A DNA stretch of 64,000 bases from Adiantum capillus-veneris (lineage: Eukaryota > Streptophyta > Polypodiopsida > Polypodiales > Pteridaceae): assembly GCA_014529385.2 (NCBI GenBank), contig CM043942.1, forward strand, positions 26,228,469 to 26,292,468, read 5' to 3'. The notes beneath the pieces were generated by a model that was not told the origin of the DNA, did not search any database, and saw nothing but the letters and a program-made list of their open reading frames with translations. The translations under genes were made by a program, and so were the position numbers. Numbering within the stretch: the first letter of the stretch is position 1; each line of letters begins with the position of its first letter. This document shows, piece by piece, positions 1-11,413 of the stretch.

Positions 1-2051
1 GAAAGGCAAGAATAGCTAGTTTTGGGGTCTTTTGACATCCAAACTCAAATCTAAGCATATGAGTGGGTTGCTGAAGACTAGGGGAATCCTGGTCCAGGTT
101 TGGGTTCATTCTGAGCAAAAATACATCCTATGCGTAGGATGTCTCCTGCATGATTTTGAGACCAAAATTCTAGTGTGACCATACCATGCTGTCATATAGC
201 CTGAGATAAGCCTCCTAGGCAAATTTGGTCCAATTTGGAGTTGATTTGACTTGGGAATTCATCAGAACAGACATCAGGCTTCTGGAACAAATTCTTGATC
301 ATTTGACCAACCTATAGGTGTCAGAATCAAAAAGTAAAATAGTTGTGAGTTTAGCACATCAAGGGGAAGCTACAGTGCAAGTTTGAGCTAAAACAGAGCA
401 AAAAGACATCCTACCCGTAGGATGTCTCCAGCTTGATTTAGGACTCCAAACCAACATGTGAGCACACCACTGTGATCAGCACAACAAGGAGAAGATGGGG
501 TGAAAATTTCAAGTCATTCTGAGCAAAAAGACATCCTACCCGTAGGATGTCTCAAGGTGATTTTTAGGTCTAAATGAAAATCTGAGCATACCATTGGGTT
601 GCTGGACACAAGGAGAGTCTTAGGTTCAAATTTGGGCCAATTCTGAGCAAATAGACATCCTACACGTAGGATGTCTCTTGCATGATTTTGAGGCCAAAAC
701 CCTACTATGACCATACCATAGTGTTGTATAGCCCTATGTAAGCCTGCTAGTCAAGTTTGGTCCAATTTGGAGCTGATTTGACTTGAAAATTCACCAGATC
801 GGACATCTGGCTTCTAAAACAGATTCTTGATCATTTGACCAGCCTACAAGTGTCAGAATCAAAAAGTGAGAATAGCTGTGTGTTTAGCACATCAAGAGGA
901 ACCTTGGATTCAATTTTGGGCTAAATTTGGGCAAAAAGACATCCTACCCGTAGGATGTCTCAAGGTCATTTTTAGGTCCAATTGAAATTTTGAGCATACC
1001 AGTGTGTTGTTAGACTCCTGGGGAACGTGTGGTTCAAATTTTGGCCAAATCTAAGCAAAAAGACATCCTACCCGTAGGATGTCTCTAGGTGCTAAATGAA
1101 CTTCTGGGGAGATTTTGACCTCATACAATTGTTTATCATGTCTTATTAAGCTTAGCCATCAAGTTTCAAGTCATTTGGACATCATTTTCTCTTGATATAA
1201 GACATCCTACCCTTTGAGTGCACCAGAAGCTTATGCAGCCCAAATCTTTTCCTTTTGGCATCCAAATTCAAATCTGAGCATAGCATTGGGTTGCTTGACT
1301 CCAGGGGAATCTAGGGTTCGAATTTTATTCAATTCTGAGCAAAAAGACATCCTACCCGTAGGATGTCTCTTGCATGATTTTGGATCCTAGACCAACATTT
1401 GACAATACCAAAGTGTTTCATAGAATCTTATAAGCCTGCCAGTCAATTTTGGTCCAATTTGGAGCTCATTTGACGTGAAAAATCAGCTGATAGAGTATCC
1501 AGCTTTTGAAACAGATTCTTAAGCATTTGACCAGCCTAGAGGTGTCAGAAACAAAAAGTGAGGATACCTATGGGTTCAACACACCAAGGGGAGTCTCTAG
1601 ACAAATTTTATTCAATTCTGAGCAAAAAGACATCCTACCCGTAGGATGTCTAGGAGCTTATTTTGAAATTTTGACCATACCACTGTGTTGCTAGACCCAA
1701 GGGGAACCTTTGAACCAAATCTTGCTTCATTCTGAGCAAAAAAAAAAAAAGGGCGTAGGATGTCTCCTGGGGGTTTTTGGGCAGGAATTTGGGAATTCTA
1801 AGACCACTAGTGTGTTCAGAGGGTAGGTTTTACCTTAGGATCATGTTGACTTGAGTGTTTTCCCATGTCTTTGATGTCCAAAAGTCAAAAGGCGAAGTCA
1901 GAAAGCGAAAAATTCATAAATTGCTTGTTTTGAGTGATTTTGACATTCAAATGAAATTCTAAGCATACCAAGGTGTTGCTAAACTCAAGGGGAACCTTTG
2001 AACCAAATCTTGCTTCATTTTGAGCAGAAAAAAATTTGGGCGTAGGATGTC
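1..2051. repeat. Higher-order repeat array with palindromic boxes
   Basis: A diverged tandem array. The long module starting with TGCATGATTTT begins near 148, 679 and 1371 and contains the same ordered landmarks each time: GACCATACCA, TTTGGTCCAATTTGGAG, GATTCTTGATCATTTGACC and GTGTCAGAA. Shorter modules lie between the long ones. Nearly every module ends in a GAGCAAAAA stretch followed by a palindromic box. Periods are about 531 and 692 bp, so the array is irregular. It lies upstream of the gag-like frames of element A in the same orientation and is probably its transcribed leader, but the 5' LTR is outside the window, so this placement is inferred. No coding capacity is visible. Confidence 0.8.
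405..1650. repeat. Recurrent 22-bp inverted-repeat box
   Basis: Arms GACATCCTAC and GTAGGATGTC flank a 2-bp centre, almost always CC. Boxes lie at 405-426, 530-551, 654-675 (centre AC), 938-959, 1062-1083, 1346-1367 and 1629-1650. Most are preceded by A and followed by T, which extends the arms to 11 bp. A weaker copy is at 123-142. A left half only is at 1201-1212, and right halves only are at 1754-1763 and 2041-2051. The box is far better conserved than the surrounding module. It could be a dimeric protein-binding site or an RNA hairpin in the leader; neither can be shown here. Confidence 0.85.
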
Positions 2052-3320
2052 TCCAAGCCAGATTTAGGATCCAAATGTAATTTTGACCATACAGGAGTGT
2101 TCACAGTGTCACAGAGATCCCAAATCTTCTTTTCAAATTGAATTTGGACTCATTTTGACCATTCTAAACTGCATTTCACTATTTTGGCCATAACTTTCAC
2201 AAACGGTATTGGATTGGAAAAGTTTTATATCAAAACATAGCTTGAGAGCGACACTACAGATCTTAGAGCAAAACTTGAACTAAATGTATCACTTTGGCAA
2301 CCATTTAGGTCAACTTTGAAAAAAAAGACGACGTTTAAGGCCTCAAAATGCATCCGGAAGTCAGGAGTGTCTAAAACCGACAGTTCCAAAGAATTGTGAG
2401 AAAACGGTCACCGTTTTGAACATAGTTTTAACTTTTCCCTAGGAGAGGGGCTAGTGAGCCATAAGCGAGGTCATTGGCTAGAGTCAACCCAGGCTCTAGA
2501 ACAGACCGCTCAATTCGACCTATAGCGGACACGAGTGCATGTGAGATTTTCATTACCAGGAAGCTGAAATTTGAAACTAGATTTGGTCTCTAGGCCTTCT
2601 AATTGACCATTAAAGACTACTAAGTTAGCAGATTGATTTATCTTTAGGGAAAACCATTGGTCACCCGCGGGAAGGTGTAAAAATAACTACGGCCTAGTGT
2701 AAAATTTGAGCGTCAATACACAAATCTGGTAGCAGTAAGACCATACACAAGGACTCTTGATTTTGCAACAACAGTCGCAAGTTTTGGAGAACTTTAACAC
2801 AAGATTTTTGCTAGCAAATCGCTGCAACTTGTGCATAATTCTCTTGTGCTAGCTTAAGTTTAGTTTAGCTAAAAGCGAACTTGAAAGTCACTTCCGAGTC
2901 CACGGAACAAGTGTGGCCGTCAAAGGCACATCAAGAATTTTTGCATTCATTTGTGAAAAAGTTTGCGAGCTAAATAGAATTTTGCAGATTGTGTGCTAAA
3001 GTGAACACAAGTTAGCTCGACTCAAGAATCGCTACGAAGGGAGCAATCGTTGCAGTATAGTGGTAAGTTGCATAACTTATCAGTGCTTCCAATATATTGA
3101 GACCTGCTAAAAAGCTCTAGGCAAAGCAAGCAACCAAACAAGTCAGTATCAGCCTTGGCAAGCAAGGGAACTAAGAAGTTCAACCAGTGCAAGCAAAGCC
3201 CAGTTCAGAAAACTCAGAGATTAAGGCATCCACAAAAGCTGAAGGACCTAAAGCGAAAAACACCAACACAAAGGTGCTAATAATTTTTATTAGCATTGAG
3301 GCAAGCAATTAGAGCTAGCA
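2052..3320 (+). other. Unassigned leader DNA of element A
   Basis: No reading frame, RNA gene or clear repeat is visible. The segment joins the palindromic array to the first gag-like frame. It becomes A-rich and purine-rich towards 3320, with short AAGCAA-type repeats (about 3120-3310), as is common just ahead of a retrotransposon gag. Confidence 0.4.
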
Positions 3321-4499
3321 TTGAATAGGTACAACAAGGGAGTCAAGACGAAAGCGATGGCGTCTCAAAGGAATCAGACCAGCCGAGACGAAGCTTCAAG
3401 TACATCCACAAAAATTACAAGAGAGCAAATTTGGCTCTATCTGATTGGCCACTACAAAGGACTGCCATGCTATGAGGATGTCAATTGGAATTTGTACATC
3501 AAGACAAAGAAAGATACAGAGGAAACTCGGACATCTCAATATGTGGAAGTTGAAACAACGAAGAATGTACTACATCCACATCCAGATTTCATGGAAGATT
3601 GTCTGGGATCAATTTACATGATGCACAGAAAATACATCGACAATGAGATAGAAATGTTGTACAGAGATCAACTTACAGATATCTACACATATCCTCCAAG
3701 TAGTTTTCTGTACAAAGCACAAGATGGAAAACGGAAAATTGGTACCCTCTATGGAGACGAAGACGGTCGATACTACAGGGCTGTCACAAGTCATGAAGTT
3801 CCTGTAGAAAACAATCATTATTTTGCAGCAGAAGCGTTTGGCTCAAGAGGAGAAGACTACATGTCTAAAGGTGGTAATGTATACCATCTCGTCATGGGTT
3901 TACCTCTAACTACGCACCTGGAAGAATTGACACCTACAGCTGTCACTACACAAATGAGTGACACACCACATGACACACAGCAAGGCATAACACAAGGCAC
4001 AACATGGAAAGACATGGCACAAGTCTTGTGCACCACACCAGCACAAGACAAAGCACAAGCACACCAAATTGCACAAACAGGGAATACGCCGGAAGTACCA
4101 GCTATGAAGATAGCACAACTTCAAAAAGAACTAGCTCGGTCTCAAGAGCTACTTAACAAAGCACAAGAAGTCATATCATCAGGCGTTAAACAGATGCCAA
4201 CATCAGATATGGAACCCTCTCGGATGGGGGGAGTTCAAACTCGACAAAGAGACCCTATCTCGTCAAGAGTGGGATTAAGAAGTCCAGTTTTACAAGAAAT
4301 AGTGTCCTTTTTAGGAGTCCAAGTGGAATTTCAAGAAGCAGTGGAAGATGCTGAGCCAGAGGAGAGACCACTGGAAATACACAATGCCAAATGTAGAAGG
4401 TCGGGTCAAGATGTCATTGTGGTCGACAAATACGGTAGGCACTATGAAATAGCCGATGTGAAAAATATGGATGAGTTAGCATTTGTGGGCAACCTGTAA
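3321..4499 (+). pseudogene. Unrecognised gag-like ORF of element A
   Basis: An open frame of 392 codons. I do not recognise its fold. A charged N-terminal half has many aromatic residues (a WLYLIGHYKGLPCYEDVNW stretch near residue 40). A Thr/Gln-rich linker follows (about 205-265), then a short predicted coiled coil (MKIAQLQKELARSQELLNKA, about 270-290) and a C-terminal segment with VVDKYGRHYEIADVKNMDEL. The coiled coil and the zinc-knuckle-like stretch a few hundred bases downstream fit a structural gag protein. The next in-frame stop is followed by more decayed coding DNA, so I treat this as the 5' part of a broken gag gene. It begins about 1.2 kb downstream of the palindromic array. Another possible in-frame start is the Met at codon 13, which sits in a good AGCGATGGC context. 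Confidence 0.5.
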
Positions 4500-4756
4500 G
4501 TCACATACTTGGACCCCGTCCAAAAGCACGATCCAGGGAAACGAAAAACAAAGATTCGGTTCGATCTTCACCCTCGGTGCAAACCTTGCCAAAATCAACT
4601 CGGAAACATAGCCCTAAGGCTATGCAGAAGCCCCACGTCAAAGATCATATGCTGATGGAAGAATTAGCATTACGACTGCTAGAAAGCATGGATAGTGATT
4701 TGATCTTGTATGCAAGCAATAATGGAAGCTATTTTTAGCTTCTCAAGGACAAGACG

Positions 4757-5728
4757 ATGGAGGATAAAGAGACAAAGCCAGTGGATACACCTAAGTCAGT
4801 CGTAATCTACAGGTACATGCATATAACTCACAAGTCTTATTTGTATCTAGATACCACAGGAAACGATTATCAGCAGTATTATGGAGAGTTGCCTCGTCCA
4901 AAGAATGCAAATGCTGAGATAGAGACATATTGCAACTAGTGTGCCATCAGTCATTTAATCAAGGACTGCCCAACAAAGCTCTATCTGGAAAAGAAGAAGC
5001 AACAAGCCAAAAGCAAAGTTCAAACAGTGAAAACAAGGGAACGGAAGCAAGAATCCCCAACGAGACCTCCAGAAAAGAAGAAGATCTTGTCGCATAGCAC
5101 AAAAGATAGGCTCAAGACACAGTTGCTTGAAGTCAAGGGTGTCAACGACATTATCATAGAGAATCAGGATTTCAAAAAAGATCAATTGAATCAGCTTATT
5201 CAAAATCGCTTAAAGAACCTCAGTGAGGACAAGTCAAAGCATCCACAAGGTGATGAAGATGAAGCTCGCAGTTCAAGGTTCGAGAGCAAAAGAAGCCAAG
5301 ATTCTGAAGATGGTAAGCAAACCCAAGAAGAGGTGGCAGAGGTAACAACAAAACTTAGTGTCACCTCACGAGACAAAGACAATCAAGTTGAATCAATGGA
5401 TGAAGCTGAAATTCTACAAGAGAATTCCTCTACTGTAGACTCTACAAGGATGATTGAAGAAATCAAAGAGCAAAAGAAGCTAAAAGAAGATGTGGCTGAA
5501 GTTTTAGAACCCACAGAAGAAAGGGAAACGACCGACTCCAAAATTGACTACCAAGGACAAGCAATGCAGGATATGAATGAATATTTTCGAGAAGAGACTA
5601 CCAAAACCCATGGAACAATGGGAACCAAAGGCCACGGCGACCATTGCATCAGAAGAAGAGAGTCAACCTCAACATCCTGCTACACAAGCTTCAAAAGATT
5701 TCCAAGAAGAAAAGTCACCATTGAATGA
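4757..5728 (+). pseudogene. Element A gag continuation with broken zinc knuckle
   Basis: One frame with an in-frame TAG at 4937-4939. Around that stop the translation reads C-N-stop-C-A-I-S-H-L-I-K-D-C, a CX2CX3HX4C knuckle whose third position has become a stop. Retroelement gag proteins use such knuckles to bind RNA. Downstream is a highly charged Lys/Glu/Gln-rich region (5027-5580) with no recognised domain. After about 5577 the natural-looking sequence continues in another frame, so a frameshift probably lies there and the tail up to 5728 is likely out of frame. The same knuckle spacing and a very similar CNRC-GIDHLIAQC sequence occur in element B. Confidence 0.55.
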
Positions 5729-6854
5729 CCTTCAAGTGCTAGAAGAAGTAAACAGTGACAGAGAGCTTCTGAAATCTTCAATGATGGTCATCACGACTAG
5801 CTCTGAAGAAAGCCAGCCTACTACCGCTCCAAGATTATCGGCTGCCGACAAAGGCAAAGCCAAAATGAGCCCAGAAATGTCCTACCAATAGAAGCAGCCC
5901 CTTAAATCAGAGTCTTCAATCCAACCCAGAAAAGTTCAAGACAGAGCTTCTACATCAACTGACCACATGCTTCCACATGAAAGGCAGACTCCAAAGAAAG
6001 TCTTTCAACCAAAATATCCTACACTGCGAGATCACCGTCGACAAAGGTTTTCAAAGGTCTACATTAAAGCTGAAGAAATAAAGGTCAAGGACCCAATATG
6101 GGTAAATGATCCTAGCCAATTGACGAAAGGTAAATACATGGGATGGATAGCCTCCCACTACAGCTTAGCAGAGCAAGGCTATTATGAGAGTCAAAAGAAA
6201 CTTTGGTTACCAAAACCAAAAATCTCAGCTTATGCAGTAAATAAAGGCTTCAAAAAGCGACCGCAACAGCAACAAGGCTCATATTCCTCTTGCCAAAGGA
6301 GACCAACCAACAAGGCCCGTCACAAGTACATAGGAAATTTCAAATCAAACTGGCCTTCACAACATCATCGGACTTCATCGGTACAAAATCCCACAAATGA
6401 CACTCTTGTACATCTCAAGACGATATCACAAACATCATGGGAAGTGCCATCTACAATTCTTCAAGCACAAGGTTACTATCAAGGAAATCGGAGAATCTGG
6501 CTAGCAAAGATGCCAGGTAAACATTCTTCAATCAAAGGACTTTAGCTTGAAAATAATTGCAATTTCACGGAAGGCAAAATCAAGGACAATGTCGCAGTCA
6601 AGGCAAAGGATATCTGCAAAGACACGCTAATCACAGGATGCAGATACAAATGGGTGCCAAAAGAACAACACATACCGAAGAAGATTGAAGTCATCTCTAG
6701 CTCTCAAGAAATGTCAAGACATGATAGGCCAAGTCCCTTTTGTCTAGTGGTTAGGACATCGTCTTTTCATGTCGAAGAAACGGGTTCGATTCCCCGAAGG
6801 GATAACCTTCTTGGAGAGGTTGGCAAAGGGCGGGCCTCCTCGTTAGAGGGTTAG
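5577..6854 (+). pseudogene. Element A C-terminal region with WVPK/AQGYY modules
   Basis: One continuous frame broken by stops at 5889-5891 and 6543-6545. It is Ser/Thr/Lys-rich, then carries repeated modules: EQGYYESQKKLWLPKPK (near 6170-6220), LQAQGYYQGNRRIWLAK (near 6460-6510) and YKWVPKEQ (near 6645). The same modules occur at the C-terminal end of the element B polyprotein. Their function is unknown to me. No reverse transcriptase, RNase H or integrase motif was found between here and the 3' LTR. The frame runs on through the tRNA-like sequence, so its last 40 codons are probably not original coding sequence. Confidence 0.5.
6733..6804 (+). tRNA. tRNA-Glu(UUC)-like sequence of plant mitochondrial type
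   Basis: A 72-nt cloverleaf. The acceptor stem GTCCCTT/AAGGGAT forms 7 pairs with a G-T first pair and an A discriminator. The D arm is GTCT/GGAC. The anticodon loop TTTTCAT carries TTC. The T loop is TTCGATT. The body is, from memory, nearly the same as plant mitochondrial trnE. The T stem (ACGGG against CCCCG) has two mismatches and the anticodon stem has one T-T, so it is probably a pseudo-tRNA. It sits inside decayed retroelement coding DNA, which suggests a small mitochondrial DNA insert (NUMT) or a captured RNA. The lack of an encoded CCA fits a plant tRNA gene. Confidence 0.7.
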
Positions 6855-8257
6855 GCAAGAGGTCCAACAAAGTGTTACGGAGAATGGAGCGAGCCAATCT
6901 CCTCAACCAAGGGACCAACAACAACAAAAGAAATTTTTGACAACCAAGGTCACCCAGGTACGGCAAAAGAAACCAATATTGCCAGTATGGTCCTTTACAA
7001 ACCCTCTCTTCGAGGATGGGAGTTTTGAATTTCAAAACCTATTCTTGGTCGAAAGCTCCCGAGAGTAAGTCAAGTCACCATAAAATCATGGCATAAGAGT
7101 CAAGAGTCGGGCAGCTGAGCCACTAAATGAGCAAGCGTCAGACTCAAGCTTCATGTCTTAATATTTTTTGTGGTCTATGAGTCTAGATATTTAGATTATA
7201 GCTCAAGCTGGAAGAGTTGAGCATATTGTAAAATTGAGTCGCTCATGCTGGATAGGTGAGCAGAGGAGTCAAAGTCTAACAATTTTATTTGGTGGAGAGG
7301 CGGAGTAATCTACAAAACACTCATGCACATGTACACAGTGAGGAGAGTGAAAAAAACCTCGAGCATCAACAACCCTTCTTGTGAGTAACGGCAACTCTTG
7401 AAGTCAAATATATTTTTGCTTCTATTACGTTCACTCCTGGAAGCACCCATTCAAACTCTTCTCGCACAACATATGTTTCCCATGCATCTATCTGTGCAAG
7501 CATATATAATGTCCCATCATAGGACATTTGCATTTGACACGATTTGTGTTCCACCCATGCACTTACACAACAAAATGACGATGACGAAGCGGTAACAGGT
7601 TTCATAAGCATTTGCTCAACAACAACGACTCTGACTTCAAGCTACTAACACTTATCCAATGTATATCCAGTCAATCATAGTAGCCATACGGCTGTAAGTA
7701 CTTTAACTCAACAAAACTCGGTTACCTCAAAACATAAGTACATATAGCCTCCCATTTAATTGTGACTAAAGGTATTTTTTTCCCACTGGGTTTTTCCTTT
7801 AGTCCTATCCAGGTATCCCAGACCTTCATTTTGTAATATACGCCACATTTTATTTTTTATATAACCACAGAAAAGCAGACCAACGACATCCCCCAACAAC
7901 TACAGCTCATCAACTAGAAAATCAAAGGGGAGCAGCCCAAAAAAATTTCAAAAAGGCTTCAAGTTTACAAGTACACATGTAGGATGACACCCAAAGAACA
8001 AACAATACAGAGCTGCCAAGATAAAGACTTGCTGCAACAACAAACCTCACTCAACCTATTCATGATACAACAACCAATCGGAGGGGGAGAGCTATGGCTT
8101 CAACTACACTACATGTACAAGAAAAAGGTACCTCTACAACATACAAAGCATCTAGTAGAAGCAACTACAACAACAAAAGCTTCAACCAACACCAAAACAT
8201 GAAGCACTCGTCAAGGCCACTGCAGACACAGGGTCTTGTCGGGGATGACAAGAATTC
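6855..8257 (+). other. Non-coding 3' region of element A
   Basis: No domain is visible and all frames are short. Notable parts are a TTTTTTTCCCACTGGGTTTTTCC stretch near 7770-7795, a motif type common ahead of plant retrotransposon 3' LTRs, and a first polypurine-like copy GGAGGGGGAGAG at 8080-8091. That copy is identical to the one adjoining the LTR. Confidence 0.5.
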
Positions 8258-8269
8258 GGAGGGGGAGAG
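8258..8269 (+). promoter_or_regulatory. Polypurine tract of element A
   Basis: GGAGGGGGAGAG immediately precedes the TG of the LTR. It is the expected plus-strand primer for reverse transcription and fixes the element's orientation as +. An identical 12-mer 178 bp upstream (8080-8091) may be a spare or a duplicate. Confidence 0.75.
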
Positions 8270-9332
8270 TGTTGACATGTCAACCCTTCAACAACGCTTC
8301 CACAAAGATTCCATAAAGATTCCTCAAAGATTCTCTAAAGATTCCATATGAAGATGCTGATGAAGTGATGAAGATGAAGATGGATGCTATAATGTGAAGA
8401 TACAAGCTCATGGACATCATCGAATATCCTGTTATTATCATTTTGAGCCATTACTGCCACTTTTGTAATGTTTACAGGAACTTCATATTTTAAGTCGACA
8501 ATTGTATTTTGGCTGTAGATGCTTGTTGGATGAGCAAAGCCAGCTCACGGTGTTGTAATTAAGCTCTATAGAAGCCTAGGGAAAAATCAGGTCATTTTGG
8601 CCAGACATTAGGTTTTCTAAGGTTTAGTATATAAACCAAAACCTAAAGCTTTGTAAGGGGACTTCTAATAATCTTATCTTCTGTGTCGATTGGGAGACTG
8701 CGAGAGAGAGTGTGTGTGTGTGTGTGCTACAAGAGCTACGGTGGTCGGAATCACAAACGGAGAGCAGCAACGTGTTGCCCACGAGGAGAGCTACGCGTTG
8801 ATGCTTACATCACGCGCGTTCGTCTGCGTTTTGGCAGATTCACCCGCGAGCTACTTTTGGAGTTTCGGTGAGTAAACATTGTCCGTTTTTGCATTTCAGC
8901 ATATCCACGCGATCAAAGCGAGAAGAGCTACGCATTAGGCATGTTAGATTTTAGAAACAGTGACCTGTAAAATCCGACCAGACATACTACGCGTTTTTTG
9001 CACGGAGGGTATTAGGTTAGGATTTGTGGTCAGAGACCTTAGGGAGAGTGGCCTATTGGTGTTGACAGGATATCCCTCAAGTTTCGTGAAGTTTCGAGAT
9101 CGTCTAATGGGCTTTTGGCTTGCGGGAGCATCATAGGAGACTCTCGCATTCACAGAACCGATGGCATGTAGATTTGATATCTATGTAGGAAGTAGTCATT
9201 AGTCGGTCGAGTAGAGATTGACACCCTTTGTTTGCTTCCATGCGCCTGCGGGTCGAGCTCCGTCCTCAATTGACATTATATGTTAGGTGAGTTCTCACTA
9301 TGTTGACGTCCGTCGCGACGTATCTGCCAACA
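8270..9332 (+). repeat. 3' LTR of element A
   Basis: It begins TGTTGACATGTCAAC and ends GCCAACA, giving the short inverted ends TGTTG/CAACA expected of an LTR. The first bases hold the perfect palindrome TTGACATGTCAA. A TATATAAA box lies at 8628-8635, followed about 40-60 bp later by a GTGT/GAGA stretch, which suits an LTR promoter and transcript start. The 5' LTR is not in the window, so the right boundary rests on the CAACA terminus alone; a solo LTR is made unlikely by the adjoining polypurine tract. Confidence 0.65.
8628..8635 (+). promoter_or_regulatory. Likely TATA box of the element A LTR
   Basis: TATATAAA lies in the middle of the LTR, about 360 bp from its start, in the position where plant LTRs carry the U3 promoter. 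Confidence 0.45.
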
Positions 9333-9902
9333 ATCATTATTACCCTAATTTCCAAGAATCTTGCACATCAAGCATTCCCTCTCATGTGGAGGGTGTGCTA
9401 AGTTTTGCTTCAATATAAAGATGAAGTGATTTGCCAAGAGATATGAAGCAAGGGTGTGCATGAAGGTTTCTAGGAATGGCAGCTCTAAACCTGTGAGGAC
9501 AAGTTGGGCTTGGACAACAAAGCTAGTCACCATGCAATGATTGTAAGATTGGGAGTTGGTCGTTGCGTATACATAAATAGCTCCCTACTTGCTTGCTAAA
9601 AATGCAGCTCTACAACCAAGTAGAATGCCTCTCATGTCATAGGCTATCAAAAATGTCGACAAAGAATTGACCAAGCTAGGGTTGTGCTTCTCAAAATAAT
9701 CCATCCCTTTGCCCAAAAGAAGGTTGAGAAGCTTCCAATGCTCCAAAGTCTCTCATAGAGTCTAAAACACCCAAATTTAATGTCTATTTTCGTGAATATT
9801 GGGAATAGCAACTGCACCTTCTCAAGATCTTAATCCCCAAACCCTCTTCAAGGGCACATATATAGACGATCACTCAAAACTATTTTGCTTGTTGAGGATA
9901 GA
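9333..9902. other. Intergenic DNA, nothing recognised
   Basis: Flank between the element A LTR and the inverted repeat. Frames are short and match no family I know. No repeat structure was seen. Confidence 0.4.
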
Positions 9903-10514
9903 CCACACACACGCGCACAAAGTTTGCGCAATTAAACGCGACGTGACACGTCTTCTTGCTCTGCAATGTTAATTGAAGAGAGTACATAGGCGCACGAGTG
10001 ATTTAACACTGGCATCTGGATACTTCTGCAATATATGCGCATTGTGTCGCCTTGCAATTTTAGGGAAGAGATAACCAGCCTGCAACTTAGCCATATTAGA
10101 GTTTCCAGGTACCTTTGTAGTCACTGCAACTTTCTCCATCGACTCAGCAAGACACGATATTTTGAGGATGGTGCCCTTGCTTCTGCCTTCGATGCGTCCT
10201 TGCTTACTTCTGCCTTAGATTAGGAACATAAATACAAGGGTATTTTGGTAACTTTTGAATTTGGGGGATATTTTGGGAATTTCCACAAATTAGAGGGGTA
10301 TTTTGGTTTGGTAATTTTACCAAAAAAAAATCAATCAGACGTTTGCTTTGGGGGAGAATTTTTTTCAAGATAGATGATTTTTTTGCAATTTAACTCTATT
10401 TTCTTGAATTTTCCAAGCGGACTTTCTCCTTCTCCCCGTCCCTTCAATCGGCTGTTTTGATTGTTCAATTCGATTGGTCAAAGCTTAGTTGACGCACTTT
10501 TCTCGAACACTGAT

Positions 10515-10518
<4 letters not shown>

Positions 10519-10600
<82 letters not shown>
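10519..10600. repeat. (AG)n microsatellite
   Basis: About 41 pure AG repeats in the left arm of the inverted repeat. The matching tract of the right arm is the CT run at 11344-11409. Confidence 0.95.
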
Positions 10601-10603
<3 letters not shown>

Positions 10604-10813
10604 AAGCATCTACTCCCTGTGTTTGAGAAAAATCATTTTTCCACACATACAAAATTCATTTCCTTGATTTTGTCAAGAGGAAGTTTTAGAAAATTATGCT
10701 TTTTTTCTGGAGTTTCACACTTTTTTCTCTATTTTGGGCCGGAATTTCTCCTTTTCCCCTTGCCTTCAGCCAGCTATGTTCCCTGCAGCCCCGACGACCT
10801 AGGTGAATAGTGC

Positions 10814-10932
<119 letters not shown>

Positions 10933-11340
10933 CGGTCATCTATACTATATATGAAAGAGGAATTCAGGCGGCCACATGGTTGAAAATGGTTTCGAGCACA
11001 CTCGCCGGTTCTATTGGTATCACCTCACTCAGGCAAGTATGGCCAGACGAAACCATTTTCAACCACGTGGCCGCCTGAATTCCTCTTTCATATATAGTAT
11101 AGATGACCATCTCTCTCTCTCTCTCTCTACACGCTATTCACCTAGGTCGTCGGGGCTGCAGGGAACATAGCTGGCTGAAGGCAAGGGGAAAAGGAGAAAT
11201 TTCGGCCCAAAATAGAGAAAAAAGTATGAAACTCCAGAAAAAAAGCATAGTTTTCTAAAACTTCCTCTTGACAAAATCAAGGAAATGAATTTTGTATGTG
11301 TGGAAAAATGATTTTTCTCAAACACAGGGAGTAGGTGCTT

Positions 11341-11343
<3 letters not shown>

Positions 11344-11409
<66 letters not shown>
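11344..11409. repeat. (CT)n microsatellite
   Basis: A pure CT run of 33 units in the right arm, reverse complement of the tract at 10519-10600. Confidence 0.95.

Positions 11410-11413
<4 letters not shown>

Noticed and set aside
405-1650. Possible CRISPR-like array because of repeated palindromes
   Set aside because: Spacing is irregular, the intervening DNA is itself repeated, and this is plant nuclear DNA; it is a higher-order repeat.
9301-9320. Small GC hairpin near the element A LTR end as a terminator or Helitron end
   Set aside because: No CTRR follows it and it lies within the LTR; short dyads like this are expected by chance.
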